Shown here: positions 11,509 to 23,000 of the stretch, piece by piece
Numbering within the stretch: the first letter of the stretch is position 1
How the letters are laid out: each line of letters opens with the position of its first letter
Origin: Calvatia gigantea
Taxonomy: Eukaryota; Basidiomycota; Agaricomycetes; Agaricales; Lycoperdaceae
Direction of reading: 5' to 3'
Assembly: GCA_025093985.1 (NCBI GenBank)
Contig: JACAAK010000007.1
Span: 2,232,001-2,296,000 of the forward strand
DNA length: 64,000 bases
The notes under the pieces: generated by a model
Told to the model about the DNA's origin: nothing
Seen by the model: only the letters and a program-made list of their open reading frames with translations
The model's database searches: none
Made by a program: the position numbers and the translations under genes

Positions 11509-12498
11509 ATGTCTGCCTCCCAACCCAACTACATCACTATTGACTCCCTCGTTCACCCCACCCCCACCAGAATCTCATCCCTGCCATTCCTAGAGCCAGG
11601 CAGTAGCAGAGCACCAGCTTCCCAAGGGACCTGTTTCAACCTCGCTAAAATGCCATCCCCAGCACAAGGCCTTCTTGAAGCCCTACTCAAGGATGTCGAC
11701 AAGGTGACCAACAGTGAAATCGAAAATATCACCACCTAGAACAAACGACTAGTGGTAAACCGACACATTACCCTCGCCACCACCTGTATTACCTTTGCCA
11801 ACATGTACGCCAGATTCACCAACGCCTCCTCCTCTACCAACCAGCACATCCCCACCATCTTCCAAGCACTAGACCAGTCCACCCTCACCCCCAACAAACA
11901 AGACCATGTCCAAGGACTCCAAAGCTGAATTGACTTGGGACTTGAGGTCTTTAACCACCTTGATATTGCTAACATATTCCTCAAACTCACCAACATAGCC
12001 ATGAAGCTGCTTGGGAGAGACAAGTCAAATGAGGACCCTGACATCAACACCCTGGTAGACAGAATCCATATTACCCTTTCTGAACTACATGACACAGTTA
12101 ACCCCACACCACTGACCTGCGCTGATACCCCCATGGACGAAGAAACCATGGTTTCTATGAAAGAAGAAGTCAATACCCTCCGTTGCTTCATAAAAACCAT
12201 CATGCTGCTGCAGCTCACATTGGTTTTTCTTCTGCCTGCAAGATTCCGCACTGTGCTGCTAGGACAAGAAAAGGACTGATACTATTGGAACTCGATAGTC
12301 AAGAACTACTGGAACAACTCCATCATCACCGACTTTCCATACAATGGCATCCCAGTCCCTATCTGACAAGATGGATGAAGCCACTCACCCATCTTCTTAG
12401 CGCAATCCAATGATGGAAGGTTCCTCATCACAGCCACCAAAAAAGCACTTGCGGCCACCATAGTAAATGGAGACTTCAATGAGCTTCCTGAGGCATGA
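11509..12498 (+). pseudogene. ORF3 of family G, copy 2
   Basis: The frame starts at ATG 11509 and ends at TGA 12496-12498, 330 codons including the stop. That is exactly the length seen in copy 4. It is broken by a TAG near 11740 and a TGA near 11926. The codon at about 11760 is still CGA, where copies 1 and 3 have TGA. No known domain is recognised. The middle part (about residues 135-200) looks helical and the C-terminus is conserved. Confidence 0.72.
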
Positions 12499-12516
12499 AG
12501 CCTAATCAGGGGGTAT

Positions 12517-12822
12517 TGTTGTGAACTTTCATCTATTCTTACTCACTCCATACTTGTCTACATTCTACTCCACCCTGTACCTGTTTCATCTATTCCAGCC
12601 CAGCAATCTCCGAGCATTGACTCACAGTAACTACTGTACTATTATTATCAGACATTTCATGTAGTTACCTCCATCCATTCAACTGGATGCCTACTGTATT
12701 TAAGTGTACATACATACTCCTGTATTTGGTATGCTTAACCACCTCTGTTCTCCTCCCCTTACTTGCCCTCAAGTCTTAGCCCAAGTTGCAACCTGAGGTT
12801 CACTCAGACTAAGGTCGTAACA
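12517..12822 (+). repeat. LTR shared by family G copies 2 and 3
   Basis: 306 bp, starting TGTTGTGAAC and ending GTAACA. TATTTAAG at 12697-12704 is a likely TATA box, and ATGCTTAACCA at 12731-12741, 34 bases downstream, is the putative transcript start and self-primer. The next base after the LTR is already inside gag, so the PBS and the first half of gag are missing. Confidence 0.88.
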
Positions 12823-13256
12823 TGTTTCTGCTCAAGAAGAATGCCAGACAGGACATCATCCACACCATTACAGGCTACCCACCTAGTGCCAGACCAGATA
12901 CCTATGCAGAATGGACAGAAGCCATTCTCACTGTAGGGCAAGGGTATGAAGCATTGGAATACCAAGGAGATAAGAAAACCAACACTGGAATGACCTATGG
13001 AGGAATGGGAGAACCAATGGAGATAGGCAGCAGATACCACATCTTCAATGCAAAGGAAGAACCAAAATGCTACAATTGTGGCGTTTTCAGCTACATTGCC
13101 AAGGACTGCAAGAAGCCCAAGGGGCTCACCTGTTACAACTGCAGAAAAACAGGTCACATTGCTAAAGTTTGCACTGTACCCAAGAAAGTACAAATCTGAG
13201 TAGTAGAAGAAACCAACCTGGGAGAACAGAAGGATTTTTCCAAAGACTCCAAGTAG
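12822..13256 (+). pseudogene. 3' half of gag, copy 3
   Basis: The reading begins inside gag and reaches a TAG at 13254-13256, with a TGA at 13197-13199. Two zinc-knuckle motifs are visible at about 13070-13190. In the first, the conserved His is Tyr (CGVFSYIAKDC), while the second, CX2CX4HX4C, is intact. This copy has CAA where copies 1 and 4 have TGA in the linker before the knuckles. Confidence 0.78.
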
Positions 13257-16200
13257 GTGCTACCTCGCAAGTCAAACAAACTGTATCTAGGATATCAGAA
13301 AAATACTACATGATTCCTCAGAAACAAAAGTGTGAATTAAACCTAAAGGGGACCATCCAAACTCCAGACAAAGAAATTATGGTTGACACTATCGTTGATT
13401 CAGGATGCACCACCAGCAGCATCAGCAAAAAGCTTGTAGACAAAGAATGAATCCCCACAAAAAAACTAAAACAAGAAATCACAGTCCTCAATGCTGATGA
13501 AACAACAAATCAAGGAGAAAAGGTTACAGAAACAGCCACTATCAAGATGGAAATCAAAGGACACAAGGAGATGATTGAAGCATCAGTAGTTCAACTCCAA
13601 GACAGTGCAGAAATATTCCTAGGACACAACTGGTTGACTAAGCATAACCCTGAAGTGGACTGGAAAAAAGGAGAAATCAAATTCACCCAATGCCTGCCAG
13701 ACTGCCACTTTCCACACCAAAGTATCCAGGTCACCCAAAAAATCCAAAGCATGGCCATCACAGAAGATGTATAGGAAGAAGAAGATGAGCCAGACCCAAC
13801 TGAACCAGCAGATCTGCCAGACTATGTCCAGCCATTCACACACCTGTTTAACAAAACGACCTTTGATAAGCTACTACAATGAACAGAATGGGACCACAAA
13901 ATAATTCTAACTGAGGATGCACCCAAGAAAATAAGTGCCAGGATATACAACATGACAATCAAGGAACAGGACAAACTCAAGTCTTTCATTAAGGAAAACC
14001 TCAAGTCAGGATACATACAACTATCAAAATCTCCATATGCAGTCCCCATCTTCTTCATACCAAAGAAAGATAGTTCAAAATGATTAATCCAGGACTACAG
14101 ATGATTAAACAATGTAGTAGTAAAGGACAAAATGCCACTACCCAGAATCAGAGAAGTTATTGACAAACTGGGAAAAGCAAAATACTTCAACAAGCTCAAC
14201 ATCATTTGGGGATACAACAACATCAGAATTAAGGAAGGAGACAAATGGAAAGCTGCATTTTTGACCAATGAAGGATTGTTTGAGCCAACCGTAATATATT
14301 TCAGGCTTAGCAACTCACCTGGAACATTCTCCAGGATGATGACAAGTATCTTCCAGGACCTGCTACAAAATGGAGACATCATAAATTACATGGACAACTT
14401 TGCAATCCCAGGAGACACCAAAGAACAGCTAAAAGAAAGAACAATACAGTTCTTGACACGAGCAGCTGAGTACAACCTCTGTTTTAAACAGACAAAGTGC
14501 ATATTTGATGCTGAGGAAATTCCCATGTTAGGAGTAAAAATAGGACATGGACACATTGAAATGGAGGAGGAGAAAGTCAAGGCTGTATGAGATTGGCCAG
14601 AACCCAAAAACAAAAAGGGAGTGGAACACTTCCTAAGCTTCGCAAATTACTACTGCTGGTTCATCAAGAACTTCAGTAAAATTGTGACTCCACTCAACCA
14701 GCTCAAAGGAGCTGTTGAATGGAAATGGGAAGAAGAACACCAGTCAGCATTTGATGAACTAAAACAATGAATCATGGAAGAACCCACCCTGACACTGCCA
14801 CAAAGAAAGGGACAATTCCAAGTAGAAGTCAATGCCTCAAACTATGCACTAGGAGGAGTCCTATCACAAGAACAAGACAAGAAATGGCACCCAATTGCAT
14901 TCATGTCATAGATACTCTCCCCAGCAGAATGAAACTATAAAATCTATGACAAGGAATTGCTGGCCATTATCCATGCCTTAAAGGAATGGTGACACTATCT
15001 ACTAGATCCAGAGGAGAAATTTGAAATCTGGACTGACCATGAAAATCTCAAGTACTACAGAGAACCCCAGAAGCTCAATGGACGACAAGCAAGATGGTAC
15101 TTAAGATTACAGGACTATGACTTCACACTATGACATGTGCCAGGCAAGACAAACACAAAAGCAGACTTACTATCCAGAATTCACCAAGAACTAGACAAAG
15201 AAAATGATGGAGTAATCACCATGATCCGGGAAGGTTGGCTACAAGACAAATCAGAAAACGAAGAGGAATCTGAAGAAACCATTCTACTCCACACAGAATT
15301 ATTCATCACACCGACATTCATGGACTAGATAAAAGCAAACCACTGGAGGGATACAAGCATCACTACAAAGCTTCTAAATAAAGAACCTGGCATCATGGAA
15401 CATAATGGAATCATCTACAGGGAAAACAGCATGTATATGCCACCAGACCCCACACTTTGTGAAGAAATCTTACAACAATATCATAATGCACCAGATGTGG
15501 GGCACCCAGGGCAATATAGGATGATTGAACTAATCACCAGGGACTATTGGTGGCTATCCATATGAAATGATGCCAGGAAATACATCAAAGGATGTCAGAA
15601 CTGTCAAAGAAACAAACCTCACATAACGCCATTGAAAATACTGCTACACCTGCTCCCAATACCAAATGGGCTATGGGAAGAGATAAGCATTGACTTCATT
15701 GGGCCACTACCAGAATTGGAAGGAAAAGATGCCATCCTGGTAGTTGTTGACCAGCTCACAAAAATGATATGACTCATGCTGACAAAAACAGACATATCAT
15801 CAAAAGGAATCACATAGCTTTACAGAAATGAAATATGGAAGCTACATAGGGTGCCATGGAAAGTCCTCAGTGACCAAGGACTACAGTTTGCATCAGAATT
15901 CACTGGGGAATTGTTCAAAGGATTAGGAATAGAATGAACTCTATTGATGGCCTACCATCCCCAAACAAACAGACAAATGGAATGAATCAACCAAGAAGTC
16001 AAAATGTACCTTCACCTATACTGCAACTATGAACAAAATGACTAGGTGAATTGGCTGCCCATGGCCAAGTTCCAGTACAATGACAAGAGGCACAGTGGAA
16101 TACAAGAAATGCCATTCTACCTCAATTATGGATGACACCCCTGGAAAGGGAAAGACCACGGAGTAACAAACAACCCCAGTAGTACCAAATTCCTGAAACA

Positions 16201-16783
16201 ACTATGGAATGCAAGAGAGAACTCTGCAGTGGCACTATGATCATATCAAGAAAAGATGAAACAGACCCATGACAATAGCAAGCTGCACACAATGTGATAT
16301 CAAATCAGTGATGAAGTATGGTTAGAAAATGCAAATATCCATATCAATCAACCATCAAAGAAGCTAGGCCAGAAAAGGTATGGACCTTTCCAAATCAAGG
16401 AAAAGATAGGAGAAGCAGCATACCAGCTCATATTACCAGAAGAATGGGCCATCCATGATGTGTTTAATGAGCAGTTGTTAACTCCAGTACAGAAAGCAGC
16501 ATTCCCAAGATGGCAGAAACTACCAGCACCCAAGCCAGTGATCATCAATAATGAAGAAGAATATGAGGTAGAGGAGATCCAAGGACGACAAAAACGAGGA
16601 TGGGGCTATCAATTCCTGGTATACTGGAAGGGGTATGACAATGAGGATAATATGTGGACAGCAGAGTCAAATCTGACAAATGCTCAAGATGCAATAGCAG
16701 ATTACCAAAAGAGGCATCTGGAGGATACCCATAAAAAGAGGGGCAGAAAAACCAAAAAATCATCACCCAACCAAAGAAACTAA
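13230..16783 (+). pseudogene. Degenerate pol of family G copy 3
   Basis: The frame is -1 relative to gag and stays constant over about 3.5 kb. It holds the protease active site DSGC (about 13400), RT (about 13850-14590, with the catalytic box as YMDN instead of YMDD), RNase H (about 14600-15170), integrase with HHCC and DDE regions (about 15330-16200) and a clear chromodomain (about 16555-16720, core FLVYWKGYDNED). It ends at TAA 16781-16783. Stops are mostly TGA at former Arg or Trp codons. Confidence 0.88.
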
Positions 16784-17758
16784 CCAGACATGCCTTTCTC
16801 CCAAGCCAACTGTGTCACTATCTGCTCCCTTGTCCACCCCAACCCAACCACAATCTCCTCTGTTCCCCTCCCAGAACCAGGCAACAGCCAAGCACCTGCG
16901 CCCCAAGGCACTCACTATAACCTCACCACCACACTGTCTCCAGCACAGGGACTTCTTGAATCCCTACTAAAGGATGTCGACAAAGCCACCAACAGTGAAA
17001 TAGAGACCATCACTGCCCAAAACAAGTGACTAGTCATCAACTGACACATTGCCCTTGCTACCACATGCATTACCTTTGCCAACATGTATGCAGGATTTGC
17101 CAACGTATCTTCATCTACCAATTAGCATATCCCTGCCATCTTCTGAGCCCTAGACCAATCCACACTCACACCCAGTGAACAAGACTGTGTCCACAGCCTC
17201 CACAATCACATCAACCTTGGGCTTGAGATAATCAAACACCTTGATATTGCTGACATATTCCTAGAGCTTGCCAACATAGCCATGAATCTACTCAGATGTG
17301 ATAAAACTACCAAGGACCCAGAAATCAATGCCCTTGTTGACAGAATCCACAGTACCCTTTCTGAATTACACAATACAATTAACCCCACACTACCAACCTG
17401 ATCCGACACACCTATGGACGAAGAAACCACTGTTTCTATAAAAGAAGAAGTCAACTCCCTTTGCTATTTTATAAAAACCATCACTCCACCACAACTCATA
17501 TTGGTTTTTCTCCTGCCTGCAAGGTTCCGCACTGTACTACCAGGCCAAGAGAAGGACCAACACTATTGGAAAATGATAGTCAAGAACTACTGGGACAACT
17601 CTACCATGACCGACTTCCCATTCAATGGCATCTCAGTCCCTATTCACTAAGATGGTCGAAGCTACTTACCTGTCTTCTTTGTGTGTTCAAACAATGGAAA
17701 ATATCTCATCAGGGCCACCAAGAAAGCCCTCACCTCCACCATAGTCAATGGTGACTTT

Positions 17759-18380
17759 TGTCACAACCCGTACACGCGCTCACCCGCTTTACCCGCTCTT
17801 ACCTGGACTATACTTTATATTTTATTTACCATTCGCTCTCACCCACTCTCCCCTGTCTCCCCCGCTCTCCATTCTTACTATTATGTCTGACATTAATTTC
17901 CGATTATCCTCCTTGTACATTTCTCCGGTCGTCATACCTACTCCCATTTCCCTTGCAATCCCTTTTACCATTCATATCATTCCTGTTTCACCTTATTCCT
18001 TTTAGCTAGTTGCATTCCCGGTGTTTTTATCTAGCGGCCATACCTGGCCCACACCTGAAGTCATAGTAGTTTCCTTTTGTAGAACCACACTCCCTCACGT
18101 ATATAAACTGTAGCTACTTCGCCTGTAATCCTCAGTCTGAAATCTACTTAGCGACACGCTACTTCTATCTTACCTCTGTCTCTGTCTCTGTCTCCGCCTC
18201 TGACTCTGCCCTCGTCCCTTATTCTGAAGTTAGGACCACCTGTCGGCAGGAGGGCGCAACACATACGTTGAAGCTACGGTCCTCCCGAGTTCGCCCGCTT
18301 CGTCCATCTTTGTCCGCATCCACACATCATTCCGGGCGTCTAGACTCCGGTCGTCTCACCTGTGTGACCTGCGCTTAACA
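17759..18380 (+). repeat. 5' LTR of the nested gypsy element
   Basis: 622 bp starting TGTCACAACCC and ending TTAACA. It holds a TATATAAA box at 18100-18107 and the putative self-primer at 18134-18143. A CTGTCT-rich pyrimidine stretch lies near 18175-18200. Confidence 0.94.
18100..18143 (+). promoter_or_regulatory. TATA box and predicted transcript start / self-primer
   Basis: TATATAAA at 18100-18107 is followed 34 bases after its start by AGTCTGAAAT (18134-18143). That word is the exact reverse complement of ATTTCAGACT at 18383-18392, next to the LTR. The layout is what a Tf1-type self-primed element needs. The start site itself is inferred. Confidence 0.65.
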
Positions 18381-18382
18381 GT

Positions 18383-18392
18383 ATTTCAGACT
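18383..18392 (+). promoter_or_regulatory. Primer binding site for self-priming
   Basis: ATTTCAGACT lies two bases downstream of the 5' LTR and pairs over ten bases with 18134-18143. I see no match here to the 3' end of a tRNA (no TGG start). Confidence 0.65.
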
Positions 18393-18430
18393 CCCAACTC
18401 CTGCTGTCGATTTCTATTCCTTCACTTACT

Positions 18431-20038
18431 ATGGCTACATTTGTCAGAACTAAGACTGGCGCAACCGTTCGTCGGTCCCTTCGCAACAATCCCAAACGAA
18501 CCCCTTCATCAACCCAATCCACCCCCAGAACTCAGAGATCGAAATGGTCCCACCTATCCGTTCCAGGCGACTTCCCGCAAAACTCCCCTAACCCCTTCGC
18601 AGAGCCGATCTGGGAGGAACTTCCCGAACATAGCTCCGGCCCACATCGGGGCCTGAATAGTAGAAACAGCGTAGGCGGCACAGTCCCACCTGGAGATCCT
18701 GGCTACCCTGGTGGTGGTGACTATAGTATTAATGATGAAGACAACTATGGTGATGACCAGAACGATGGTCTAGAATATGCCGATTACCCTTACCCCAATC
18801 CTGATGATGGTGGAGGCGATGGGCCTGGAGGCGATGACAAACCCGAGGAACCATCGGACGATGATGACGAACCCGAGGAACCATCGGACGATGATGACAA
18901 TGGTGATAATGAAACAAGCACTAGTGAGCCGCATGGCCGTCAGGGACTTGATCGCCCTCTGGCCTGCGCTATTAGATCCCTCGCTAACGCCATAGACGAT
19001 TGTGCCTGCTCTCAGCTGCCCCAGCCTCCTCGACCTCCCCATACTAAGGCCCGCGAACCCGAACCATTCAGCGGTGCCAACCCCGATGACCTTCCTCGCT
19101 TCCTTTTCCAATGTCGACTCTACTTCCGCGCCAACCCTACACAATTCACATCTGATACCACCAAGGTCAACTTCGCCCTCACCTTCCTCACTGATGTCGC
19201 TCTTCGCTGGTTTGAAACTGGCATCGACCAGGAAGAGACTCAAGGCATATCCCATGCCTGGTCCACTGACTGGGATGAGTTCACCACTGAGCTCAAGACC
19301 AACTTCGGTGTAGCCGACCTGAAGGGCGAATCGGCCGAACTCCTGGAGAATCTGAAGATAAAGCACGGTGAGAAGATCACCACCTATAACGTCGAATTCA
19401 TGCGGCTCTCGTCCCAACTTCGATGGGGCGATGACGTCCTCTACTACCGCTACTACAAAGGCCTCCCTGATCGTCTCCAAGACGCCCTCTCTTCTTGCCC
19501 CAATGGCAAGCCCACCTCATTCAACAAAATGCGTGAAGCAGCCATCATCCTCGATAATTGCTATTGGAAACGTCAACGCGAGAAGACCCGTGCGAAGGAA
19601 GCGGCCGAATCAGCATCCGCTTCTCTCAACAGGAAGTCGGGTAACAACCCTGGACCTTCCTTGAACAAGGCCAGCAGCAACAACAACAACAGCAACAACA
19701 GCAACAGCAACAACAACAACAGCAACAGCAACAAGCCCAACTACAGCAGCAGCAAGGGCAACACCTCGGACAAACCCGCCAACACTACCCCATCCTCCTC
19801 CACACCTGCCAAATCGTCCTCCCCTGCTAAACCCGACTTATCCGACAAACTCGGCAAGGACGGCAAGCTGACTACCGAAGAACGCAAGCGCCACCTCGAC
19901 AACAACCTCTGCCTCTTCTGTGGCAACGCCGGCCACAAGGTTAGCAAGTGTAGGAAGAAAGCCACTTCGACTGCAAAGGCTGTCGCCTGCAAGGCCGAAG
20001 TGGTTGGGGAGAGCTCTGAAAAGAGCTCGGAAAAATGA
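18431..20038 (+). CDS. gag: Gag polyprotein of the nested gypsy element
   Basis: This 535-residue open frame encodes the capsid and nucleocapsid protein of the element. Residues 1-110 are basic then Gly/Asn-rich. Residues about 115-160 are strongly acidic and contain a tandem repeat of an EEPSDDDD-type unit. Residues about 205-385 match the retrotransposon Gag (capsid) family, including the LRWFE motif. Residues about 410-435 are Ser/Asn-rich (CAA/AGC repeats). Near residue 495 there is one CX2CX4HX4C zinc knuckle (CLFCGNAGHKVSKC). The start ATG lies 50 bases after the LTR. The TGA overlaps the pol ATG. Confidence 0.93.
   Translation: MATFVRTKTGATVRRSLRNNPKRTPSSTQSTPRTQRSKWSHLSVPGDFPQNSPNPFAEPIWEELPEHSSGPHRGLNSRNSVGGTVPPGDPGYPGGGDYSINDEDNYGDDQNDGLEYADYPYPNPDDGGGDGPGGDDKPEEPSDDDDEPEEPSDDDDNGDNETSTSEPHGRQGLDRPLACAIRSLANAIDDCACSQLPQPPRPPHTKAREPEPFSGANPDDLPRFLFQCRLYFRANPTQFTSDTTKVNFALTFLTDVALRWFETGIDQEETQGISHAWSTDWDEFTTELKTNFGVADLKGESAELLENLKIKHGEKITTYNVEFMRLSSQLRWGDDVLYYRYYKGLPDRLQDALSSCPNGKPTSFNKMREAAIILDNCYWKRQREKTRAKEAAESASASLNRKSGNNPGPSLNKASSNNNNSNNSNSNNNNSNSNKPNYSSSKGNTSDKPANTTPSSSTPAKSSSPAKPDLSDKLGKDGKLTTEERKRHLDNNLCLFCGNAGHKVSKCRKKATSTAKAVACKAEVVGESSEKSSEK
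20035..20038 (+). promoter_or_regulatory. ATGA stop-start overlap of gag and pol
   Basis: The pol ATG shares bases with the gag TGA. This kind of overlap allows terminating ribosomes to restart, and would keep Pol below Gag without frameshifting. The mechanism is inferred from the overlap only. Confidence 0.5.
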
Positions 20039-23000
20039 GTGGCGGTCCTCAGGACTCTGCACAGGCTGAGGACCACATTGAACTCACCTGTGCCACAGAG
20101 TGTTTTCGACTCAACGCTTCCACTCTTTCTAACCCCAATTCCCTGCAGCTCTATCTCACTTCCCCTTCTGTTTCTTCATCCGCTTCATCCGATCTCGTCC
20201 GCTTCAAGGCTCTTGTTGATAGTGGGTCTACCCATTGCTTCGTGGACTCTGACTTTGTACATTCATATGATCTCCCGACCACGCCCATTCCTCCTATTGA
20301 ACTTCGTCTCTTTGATGGCTCGTCTAATGCGTACATTACTGAACTAGTGAAGCTTCCTGTTACCTTTGACTGTGGTGAATCTATGACTCTGGACTTTTAC
20401 ATCACCCGGCTTGACTCTTCTTGCTCTGTGGTTCTTGGATATAACTGGCTCAACCGCTACAATCCGTCGATTGACTGGGTTCTGGGCCATATCACTTTCC
20501 GACCGCTTCAGCCTGAACTTCCTGCCACTTCTGCTCGCAGTGCGTCCATTCCAGTCGCACCTGCATCCTCTGTGGCGTCCGCTTCAGCCGCCCCATCTGT
20601 CACCTCACAGTCTTCACCATCTGCTTCTTCTGCCACTTCTGTTACGGGCACGGTTGACGCGGCTCGTCCGCACGTCTCACTGGTTAACGCCACCGCCTTC
20701 CTCCGTGCCTCTCGCCTCCCTGGTTCAGTTCAGTATAGCCTCAATCTCAACGACCCATCTATAACAGCTTCCTCCGCCTCTGTTGAGGAGCCTCAGGACG
20801 ACTGGTCCCATATTCCGGAAGAGTACCGCAATTTTGCTGACGTCTTCAGTAAAATGAAGGCTGACAAGCTTGCCCCACATCGGCCGTACGACCTTCAGAT
20901 CAATCTCGAAGAAGGTGGCCAACCACCAGTTGGTACCATCTATTCCCTATCTCAGGTTGAACTAGAGGCTCTACGCGAATTCATTGACGAAAACCTTGCT
21001 ATCGGATTCATCTGCCCCTCCAACTCCCCTCACGGAGCCCCTGTCCTCTTTGTCAAGAAAAAGGATGGTTCGTTCCGTTTATGCGTCGATTTCCGAGGTC
21101 TCAACCGCATTACCAAGAAGGATCGCTACCCCCTTCCTCTCATATCCGACCTACTCAATTCGCCCTGCAAAGCCCGCATCTATACCAAGATTGACCTACG
21201 CCACGCTTATCACCTCGTCCGCATCGCAGAAGGTGACGAATGGAAAACGGCCTTCCGAACCCGCTACGGATCGTTCGAATGGCTTGTTATGCCTTTCGGC
21301 CTTACCAATGCACCTGCTGCCTTCCAGCGGTTCATGAACGACATCTTCAAAGATCTCTTAGATGTCTGCGTTACGGTCTATCTTGACAACATACTCATCT
21401 ATTCCGACGACATCAGCGTACACCGCAAGCAAGTCCGCGAGGTTCTCAAGCGGCTTAGACAGAACGGTCTCTACGCCTGCGTGGATAAGTGCGAATTCGA
21501 GTCTGACACGGTTGAATATCTTGGTTACGTTCTTTCCCCTGATGGTCTCAAGATGTCTGAGGACAAGGTCAAGATTATCCAAGACTGGCCAGAACCGAAG
21601 AAGATCAAGGACATACAGTCCTTCTTAGGTTTCGCCAATTTCTATCGTCGCTTCATTTATAACTACTCTGACATTGTAGTTCCTCTCACCCGCCTTACCC
21701 GCAAGGGTATTCCTTGGAACTTCAATGATAAATGTCAAGAGGCTTTCCAATCATTGAAGGACGCTTTCACCTCCACTCCTATCCTGACCCACTGGATCCC
21801 TGATGCTCAAATCATCATTGAGACAGACACATCTGACTACGCGCTAGCTGCCATCCTCTCTATCGTCACTGAGGATGGTGAAGTTCACCCCATGGCTTTC
21901 CATTCCCGCACATTCACTTCGGCCGAGTCGAACTACGACACACATGACAAGGAACTACTGGCTATCTTTGAAGCCTTTAGGATCTGGCGGCATTATCTTG
22001 AAGGTGCTCCCCTTCCCATTGACGTGGTCACTGATCATAAGAATCTGGAATACTTCTGCACCACTAAAATCCTCACCCGCCGTCAAGCTCGCTGGTCCGA
22101 ATTCTTGTCACAGTTCAATCTCACCATCCGCTTTCGCCCCGGCCGACTTGGTACGAAGCCCGACACTTTAACTAGACGATGGGACGTCTACCCTAAAGGG
22201 GGGAATAATGGCTACGCTATGGTCAATCCTCACAACTTCCGTCCAGTCTTTACTCATGAACAACTCACAGCCTTCGTCCGCACTACTTATCTTTATACCC
22301 CTTCCCTTCGCGCAGCCATGATCATTGACCTCGATCAGCTGCATTCCGACATCCTTTCATCTCTTCCGCAAGACCGGACTGCAGCTCAACACCTAGCCAA
22401 ACCCAAAGGACGCTGGATTGTAGATTCGTCCGGTTTTCTCCGCCTTGACGACAGGATCTACGTTCCCAATGTTGACAATCTTCGACTTCGCGTTCTACAG
22501 TACAAGCACGATCACATCCTTTCTGGACACTTCGGTCAGAACAAGACTCTGGAGTTAGTCCGACGTGATTACACTTGGCCCAAAATCTGCATGACAGTCA
22601 AAGATTTCTGCAAATCCTGTGTCACCTGCATGCGCTCTAAGCCACAACGACACCAACCTTATGGAAACCTCAAGCAGCTCCCCATTCCTGAACGGCCATG
22701 GAACTCTATCTCTATGGACTTCATCGAGAAACTTCCCACATCTTCCGGCTATGATACTATCCTTGTTATCGTTGATCGCCTTACCAAGCAATCTTTGTTC
22801 ATTCCCACTCACGACACCATCACCTCAGCCGAACTTGCCCGCCTATTTGTTATTCATGTATTCTCGAAACATGGCGTTCCCGAACATGTTACGTCCGATC
22901 GCGGCTCCGAATTCGTTTCGCACTTCTTCCGCTCGCTTGGACAAGCACTGGACATAAAGTTACACTTCACCTCCGGGTATCACCCTGAGGGCAACGGACA

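Larger units (their letters stand above)
10581..12822 (+). mobile_element. Family G gypsy copy 2, 5'-truncated
   Basis: This plus-strand copy keeps only the 3' part: the end of the integrase core (from about 10581), the chromodomain (about 11220-11450), ORF3 (11509-12498), a polypurine tract (about 12505-12514) and one LTR (12517-12822). The left break falls abruptly inside the integrase. Its LTR runs straight into the interior of gag of copy 3, so the two copies share it. Confidence 0.85.

Noticed and set aside
17758..18009. Open frames within the 622-bp LTRs as small secreted proteins
   Set aside because: The LTR sequence is repeated with the element and is non-coding. The Ser/Pro/Leu-rich products arise from its pyrimidine bias.
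20151..20693. Long open frames on the minus strand and in other frames across gag and pol of the nested gypsy element
   Set aside because: They lie wholly within a proven 1252-codon pol frame and have no recognisable motifs. They are shadows caused by its codon composition.
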